Assembly (NCBI GenBank): GCA_964485815.1
Contig: CAZAJX010000030.1
Location: 1 to 23,109, forward strand
Source: SFLA01 sp964485815
Lineage (GTDB): Bacteria; Bacillota; Clostridia; Oscillospirales; CAG-382
Length of the DNA: 23,109 nucleotides
Direction of reading: 5' to 3'
Below, one piece after another: positions 21,191 to 23,109 of the stretch. A program made the position numbers and the translations under genes. A model generated the notes under the pieces. That model was given only the letters and a program-made list of their open reading frames with translations. It was not told the origin of the DNA and made no database searches. Within the stretch, counting starts at the first letter, position 1. Each line of letters starts with the position of its first letter.

Positions 21191-22735
21191 TTAATCAGCT
21201 TCGGGAATATAATCACTTGCATCCTTCGCCTTAACGGGAATCGCGTCGCCGTGGCGGACGAGAAGCATTGTGATGAGCGCCAGACCTACGAACACGGTGG
21301 CATAGGGGAACAGGGTGCGCATACCGAAATTATCCATACAGAAACCGCTTACTACGGGAGTCAGCGTTTGCGCCGCCATAGATGCGGTGTAATAAAATCC
21401 CGTGTATCTGCCTACGTTTCCGCCCTTGGCAAGCTCGACCACCATAGGGAAGGAGTTTACGTTTATGGTTGCCCAGCCGATGCCTGCCAAAGCGAATATT
21501 GCCATCATTACGGCGGCGGGTGTACCGCTGCTCATAAATGCGGCAACGAGGAATGCCGTACCCAGCATAACCACGCCGGCAATTACCATTTTCTTTCTGC
21601 CCAGTTTGGTGGAGATTATACCAACGGGGATAAACGCAATAAGAGCGGCGATATTTGCCACAAGAAGGGTGCTGTTGTAATCAAGATCGAGAATATTTCC
21701 CGCATAAACCGAATATTTGCTTATAACCGCGTTGTATCCGAAATACCAGAAAATAACGGATGCAAGCAGGAGAAGGAAGGATTTTCTTTCACCCTTGGTT
21801 AACTTTTTGTTTCCGCTTGCTTGTTCTTCGCTTTCGTCAATACCGTACTTTTTGGAGGTTTCCTCCATTTCCTTAACGAACTTGTTTTCCTTTACCGTAA
21901 GCACAAACAGACCGAGGCACAGCAGCATAAGTCCCGCAACCGCAAGGAAATATCCCGCGTAGCTCATAAAGGTGTTTTCGGTCTTGCCCGTGCCCATAAC
22001 CATGCCAAGTCCCAGTATGCAGGAGCCGCCGATAGTACCCATAAGATTTATGACCGCATTACCCTTGGAGCGGAGAGGCTTTGGGGTAACGTCGGGCATC
22101 AAGGCAACGGCGGGAGTGCGGAACACCGCCATGGATATAAGCACCGCAAGAAGCAGTCCTATAAAGAATATGAGTGTGGAGGGGTCTTTTTCGGTTATTT
22201 CGTAGCGGATATATGCCTGCCTTGCGGGCACCATATAATCGGTGTAACCCTCCGTTACGGTGCCGTCCTTGTAGGTGGCGGGCATATTCACAAAGTCTTC
22301 CCGTGAAAACTTTTCGGTAAGCACAAATTCTTCGCCCGAGGGGGACACTATCTTTTCGGGATATTCGTAATCGTAAAGTATCTCTCTCACTTCGGTGCTG
22401 TTGATATCGGTAACGGCGTTTATCTTTTTAAGCTGGGAGGCATCAACTATAGAGAGGGCGGAGAAGGTTATTACCGCCGCAAGAGTACCTGCAATGATAA
22501 AGGGAGTACGCTTGCCCAGCTTACTTTTACATTTATCGGATATTACGCCGAAAATGGGAAGCAAAAACAGAGCCAGCACGTTATCCAGCGCCATAATAAT
22601 TCCCGAAATCGTCTGGGACATACCGAATCTATCGGTAAGTACCTTGGGAATAATGGTATCGTACGCCTGCCAGAAGGCGGTTATGAGGAAAAATGCAAAG
22701 CCTACGCAAAGTGTGCGTTTATAATTAAGCTTCAT
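21191..22735 (-). CDS. MFS transporter (GPH/SLC45-like) with a large extracytoplasmic insertion
   Basis: This 514-residue membrane carrier of the major facilitator superfamily probably moves a sugar or related solute with a cation. That guess comes only from family resemblance: FWQAYDTIIPKVLTDRFG near the start, the loop 2-3 motif GVISDKCKSKLGKRTP (63-78), and FRTPAVALMPDVTPKPLRSK after the fourth membrane segment. Several clear hydrophobic segments are seen in each half, consistent with 12. Between segments 3 and 4 lies a hydrophilic stretch of about 90 residues (98-187) which, by the usual topology, is outside the cell. A charged cytoplasmic linker (EMEETSKKYGIDESEEQ) separates the halves. 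The start has GGATG about 11 nt upstream. No sugar-metabolism gene is next to it, so the substrate remains open. Confidence 0.85.
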   Translation of the reverse strand: MKLNYKRTLCVGFAFFLITAFWQAYDTIIPKVLTDRFGMSQTISGIIMALDNVLALFLLPIFGVISDKCKSKLGKRTPFIIAGTLAAVITFSALSIVDASQLKKINAVTDINSTEVREILYDYEYPEKIVSPSGEEFVLTEKFSREDFVNMPATYKDGTVTEGYTDYMVPARQAYIRYEITEKDPSTLIFFIGLLLAVLISMAVFRTPAVALMPDVTPKPLRSKGNAVINLMGTIGGSCILGLGMVMGTGKTENTFMSYAGYFLAVAGLMLLCLGLFVLTVKENKFVKEMEETSKKYGIDESEEQASGNKKLTKGERKSFLLLLASVIFWYFGYNAVISKYSVYAGNILDLDYNSTLLVANIAALIAFIPVGIISTKLGRKKMVIAGVVMLGTAFLVAAFMSSGTPAAVMMAIFALAGIGWATINVNSFPMVVELAKGGNVGRYTGFYYTASMAAQTLTPVVSGFCMDNFGMRTLFPYATVFVGLALITMLLVRHGDAIPVKAKDASDYIPEAD

Positions 22736-22773
22736 CCAAAGTTCATCCTTTCATAGTGGTTGTGCCGCTGTAT

Positions 22774-22802
22774 ATTTTAACACAAGTGTTTTAATATTTC
22801 AA
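22774..22802 (-). promoter_or_regulatory. Promoter of the MFS gene with possible operator
   Basis: On the minus strand TTGAAA (22797-22802) and TAAAAT (22774-22779) are separated by 17 bp. The spacer carries the inverted repeat AACAC-AA-GTGTT (22779-22790), which would be in the right place for a repressor site. Confidence 0.6.
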
Positions 22803-22815
22803 TATCCTGCCGCAC

Positions 22816-22844
22816 TTGATTTTCGGTGCTTCTTATAGTATAAT
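22816..22844 (+). promoter_or_regulatory. Promoter of the last lipoprotein gene
   Basis: TTGATT (22816-22821) and TATAAT (22839-22844) have 17-bp spacing. Its -35 box lies 13 bp from that of the divergent MFS promoter. Confidence 0.8.
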
Positions 22845-22875
22845 TAAATAAATACTTTAAAAAGGGGTATTTCTT

Positions 22876-23109
22876 ATGAAAAAAATAATCGCGGTTTGTC
22901 TTTTGACGTTACTCATACTCAGCTTTTCCGCTTGCGACAGCGGCGAAGCGCAGGATAATTCTTCCGCAAACGATGTAAGCGCAGAGCAAAGCGAGGAGGT
23001 ATCTACAGACTATATGGAAAGTGCAAGCAGTATTATTTCCTCTCTCGATTACGAAAATACAGGCAAAATGGGAGATGTGGACGGTCCCGCCTTCGCCGTA
23101 TATTCCAAC
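22876..23109 (+). CDS. Predicted lipoprotein, 3' truncated by window edge
   Basis: The first 78 residues are visible; no stop is reached. The N-terminus MKKIIAVCLLTLLILSFSAC is a type II signal peptide with the lipidated Cys at position 20. It is followed by an Asp/Ser/Glu/Asn-rich linker (about residues 21-48), then YMESASSIISSLDYENTG and VDGPAFAVYSN, probably the start of the folded domain. AAAGGGG lies 8-9 nt before the ATG, and a good promoter lies 32 nt upstream. The family cannot be told from this fragment. It is divergent from the MFS gene, which could mean shared control or a related function (for example a solute-related surface protein), but nothing in the visible part shows this. 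Confidence 0.85.
   Translation, partial: MKKIIAVCLLTLLILSFSACDSGEAQDNSSANDVSAEQSEEVSTDYMESASSIISSLDYENTGKMGDVDGPAFAVYSN

Overview
The window looks like chromosomal core-genome DNA from an anaerobic Firmicute of class Clostridia, probably an uncultured gut or rumen relative of the Ruminococcaceae/Oscillospiraceae. The grounds are the gene order rpoB-rpoC-L7Ae-like-rpsL-rpsG-fusA-tuf, the Firmicute-type S12 insertion, Gram-positive ribosome binding sites, TTGACA/TATAAT promoters, FMN and SAM riboswitches with intrinsic terminators, a ferredoxin-tailed aldo/keto reductase and several lipoproteins. The genus cannot be named from the sequence alone. I see no tRNA, rRNA, CRISPR array, transposase or phage gene.

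Layout. Bases 2-1294 hold the 3' part of a TrkH/KtrB-type K+ channel subunit, then a terminator. Bases 1349-2294 hold a promoter, a 24-codon leader ORF with alternative hairpins, and an unrecognised lipoprotein. A shared terminator separates it from the convergent pyruvate kinase gene (2354-3769, minus). Bases 3770-4201 lie between divergent pyk and rpoB and contain both promoters, an isolated hairpin and an inverted pair of palindromic repeats.

The transcription/translation block runs from 4202 to 16544. rpoB and rpoC are followed by an overlapping L7Ae-family gene. Then comes a terminator whose loop supplies the start of the -35 box for the next promoter (rpsL). rpsL and rpsG are separated by an unusually long, structured 224-nt gap containing a possible H-type pseudoknot. 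fusA follows, and tuf has its own promoter.

From 16570 to 18915 two riboswitch-controlled genes follow in tandem: FMN riboswitch-terminator-ribU (riboflavin uptake), then promoter-SAM riboswitch-terminator-metK (S-adenosylmethionine synthesis). No separate terminator is visible after tuf or ribU, so the riboswitch terminators probably also serve as the 3' ends of the upstream genes. After metK there is a possible frameshifted small membrane ORF, then the convergent aldo/keto reductase (minus), a lipoprotein-type N-acetylmuramoyl-L-alanine amidase (plus), a convergent MFS transporter with a large extracytoplasmic insertion (minus), and the 5' end of another lipoprotein running off the window.

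No wholly new multi-gene system is evident. The unusual content is regulatory: the terminator-promoter fusion, the structured rpsL-rpsG spacer, the leader ORF before the lipoprotein, the covarying palindrome pair, the long hairpin upstream of ribU, and alternative hairpins upstream of metK. All structures were found by eye, without folding or homology software.
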